A DNA stretch of 16,996 nt from the NCBI GenBank assembly GCA_905480565.1, contig CAJQQW010000403.1, forward strand, positions 1-16,996, written 5' to 3'. The position numbers and the translations under genes are program-made. Numbering within the stretch: the stretch's first letter is position 1; every line of letters starts with the position of its first letter. The notes beneath the pieces are model-generated. The model worked only from the letters and a program-made list of their open reading frames with translations. It had not been told where the DNA came from and did no database searches. Below, piece by piece: positions 16,092 through 16,996 of the stretch. Source of the stretch: an uncultured Halioglobus sp. Its GTDB lineage: Bacteria > Pseudomonadota > Gammaproteobacteria > Pseudomonadales > Halieaceae.

Positions 16092-16775
16092 TCAGTTGGC
16101 AGAAATCTCCTGGTCACTCAAGACCGTATGCAACCATCTGCCTATTATTCGAATTTCCTCGAGACACACCTCGTGCCCCATAGGGTAGTCATGCCATTCA
16201 ATATTATAACCCGCCTGTTGTAACGCATGATAAGTGGATTCTCCGAGCGAAAGCGGCAACACCTCGTCCCGCTGGCCGTGACACATGAGGATAGGGATAT
16301 TCCTGTTAGCGGCGGTTGAAGCGTCATCCAGTTCCATGGCTTCAACCCGAAATGTCGACAGGGCGAGAATACCGGCGAGCGGCTTGGGATAATGCAGCCC
16401 CACATGGAACGCCATAACACCCCCCTGAGAAAATCCAGCAAGGAGGATGCGATCAGCAGGAGTGCCGTTGTCGATCTCCTGCTGAATGAGATCTTTGATA
16501 GCGTGTGCGGAACGGTCGATACCTGGCATTGCTGCGGAGCCAGAAGTCTCAAAATCAAACCAGGCCCGGGCACGCTCGCCACCAAATGCGCTAATGGCCA
16601 TCTCGGGCGCATGGGGAAATATAAACCGCACCGGCAACGCCTCCGGCAACTGCAAGGCTGGCACCACCGGCTCGAAGTCATGGCCGTCCGCACCAAGGCC
16701 ATGCAGCCATATGACCACTGCCACAGGTTTTGAGCTGGGATTAACTTCCACTAATGGCAGGGGGGTAGACAGCAT
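16092..16775 (-). CDS. Carboxylesterase/phospholipase family hydrolase
   Basis: A 227-residue alpha/beta-hydrolase of the small carboxylesterase 2 type (as in YpfH and Pseudomonas fluorescens EstB). Motifs: WLHGLGADGHDFEPV (23-37) with the oxyanion loop, RFIFPHAPE (50-58), GFSQGGVMAFHV with nucleophile Ser116, CHGQRDEVLP with Asp170 and PMGHEV with His201. Length matches the family. It should hydrolyse short acyl esters or thioesters, with substrate unknown; no signal peptide is seen. The ATG has only a weak AGGCG site. It lies 32 bases after the DUF2237 stop and 12 before the DoxX-like gene, forming a three-gene operon. Confidence 0.9.
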   Translation of the reverse strand: MLSTPLPLVEVNPSSKPVAVVIWLHGLGADGHDFEPVVPALQLPEALPVRFIFPHAPEMAISAFGGERARAWFDFETSGSAAMPGIDRSAHAIKDLIQQEIDNGTPADRILLAGFSQGGVMAFHVGLHYPKPLAGILALSTFRVEAMELDDASTAANRNIPILMCHGQRDEVLPLSLGESTYHALQQAGYNIEWHDYPMGHEVCLEEIRIIGRWLHTVLSDQEISAN

Positions 16776-16807
16776 TTATCGCCTATTTAGCGCCACAGTC
16801 ACGCTTG

Positions 16808-16996
16808 TCAGTTCAAGTCTGCGGCGTATTCCCGCAGAACCGAGAGCGGGATGGTCTCAAGCGCCCGTTTGTGCGTGCGGGTCAGGTATACCCGGGGAGC
16901 CATACTTTGCTCGTGCGCCTCCAGCCACCGTGGCGCACAAAGACACCAGCTATCACCCGGCTTGAGCCCGGGGAAACCATACTCAGGCAGCGGCGT
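16808..16996 (-). CDS. DUF2237 family protein, C-terminal part (5' end outside window)
   Basis: The frame is open at the right edge; 62 C-terminal residues are visible, ending at TGA (plus-strand 16808-16810). They contain PEYGFPGLKPGDSWCLCA followed by RWLEA and later THKRALETIPL, the C-terminal signature of DUF2237 proteins (about 120 residues), which hold conserved Cys residues of unknown role. The two Cys of the WCLC motif are kept. The N-terminal half lies beyond the window. It is the first visible gene of the minus-strand operon with the carboxylesterase and DoxX-like genes; upstream genes may exist. Confidence 0.82.
   Translation of the reverse strand, partial: TPLPEYGFPGLKPGDSWCLCAPRWLEAHEQSMAPRVYLTRTHKRALETIPLSVLREYAADLN

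Overview
The window looks like chromosomal DNA from a Gram-negative, probably marine gammaproteobacterium. This is an inference from the gene content: an NhaD-type Na+/H+ antiporter, secreted proteins with Sec signal peptides, a histone H1-like phasin, a soluble bacterial P450 and a cut-off sulfotransferase. Genus cannot be fixed by eye. No rRNA, tRNA, transposase, integrase or CRISPR array was recognised, and nothing marks the segment as a mobile island.

Layout. A sulfotransferase gene runs in from the left edge (+, ends 890). A 492-bp gap with a good promoter candidate leads to a 1006-residue secreted protein (1383-4403, +) that joins a YVTN-type beta-propeller, two c-type haem sites in a MauG/cytochrome c peroxidase-like part and C-terminal thrombospondin type 3 calcium repeats; a clear Rho-independent terminator follows. 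Next is an Lgt-like membrane protein gene broken by a -1 frameshift (4664-5451, +), converging on a small four-helix membrane protein (5497-5910, -). A two-gene secreted module (6069-8239, -) encodes a 264-residue exported protein and, with an ATGA overlap, a metzincin-type zinc protease with CARDB- and fibronectin-III-like domains. An orphan NarL/LuxR response regulator (8782-9435, -) follows, then a phasin-like protein with an Ala-Lys-Pro repeat arm (9861-10580, -), NhaD (10672-12075, -), a small membrane protein (12222-12623, -) and a cytochrome P450 (12667-13923, -). Divergent from the P450 is a pair encoding a flavin-nucleotide-binding PPOX-type protein and an HSL-family hydrolase (14335-15693, +). 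The right end is a minus-strand operon: DUF2237 protein (cut by the edge), carboxylesterase, DoxX-like membrane protein.

How the genes may work together. The clearest functional units are (i) the translationally coupled protease/partner pair, (ii) the self-contained di-haem propeller gene with its own promoter and terminator, and (iii) the divergent P450 and PPOX/hydrolase genes, which could form a small lipid or steroid oxidation and ester-cleavage set. I found no obviously new defence or mobile system. The features most worth a second look are the frameshifted Lgt paralogue that also lacks canonical Lgt residues, the protease/partner module, and the phasin whose H1-like arm is at the N-terminus.
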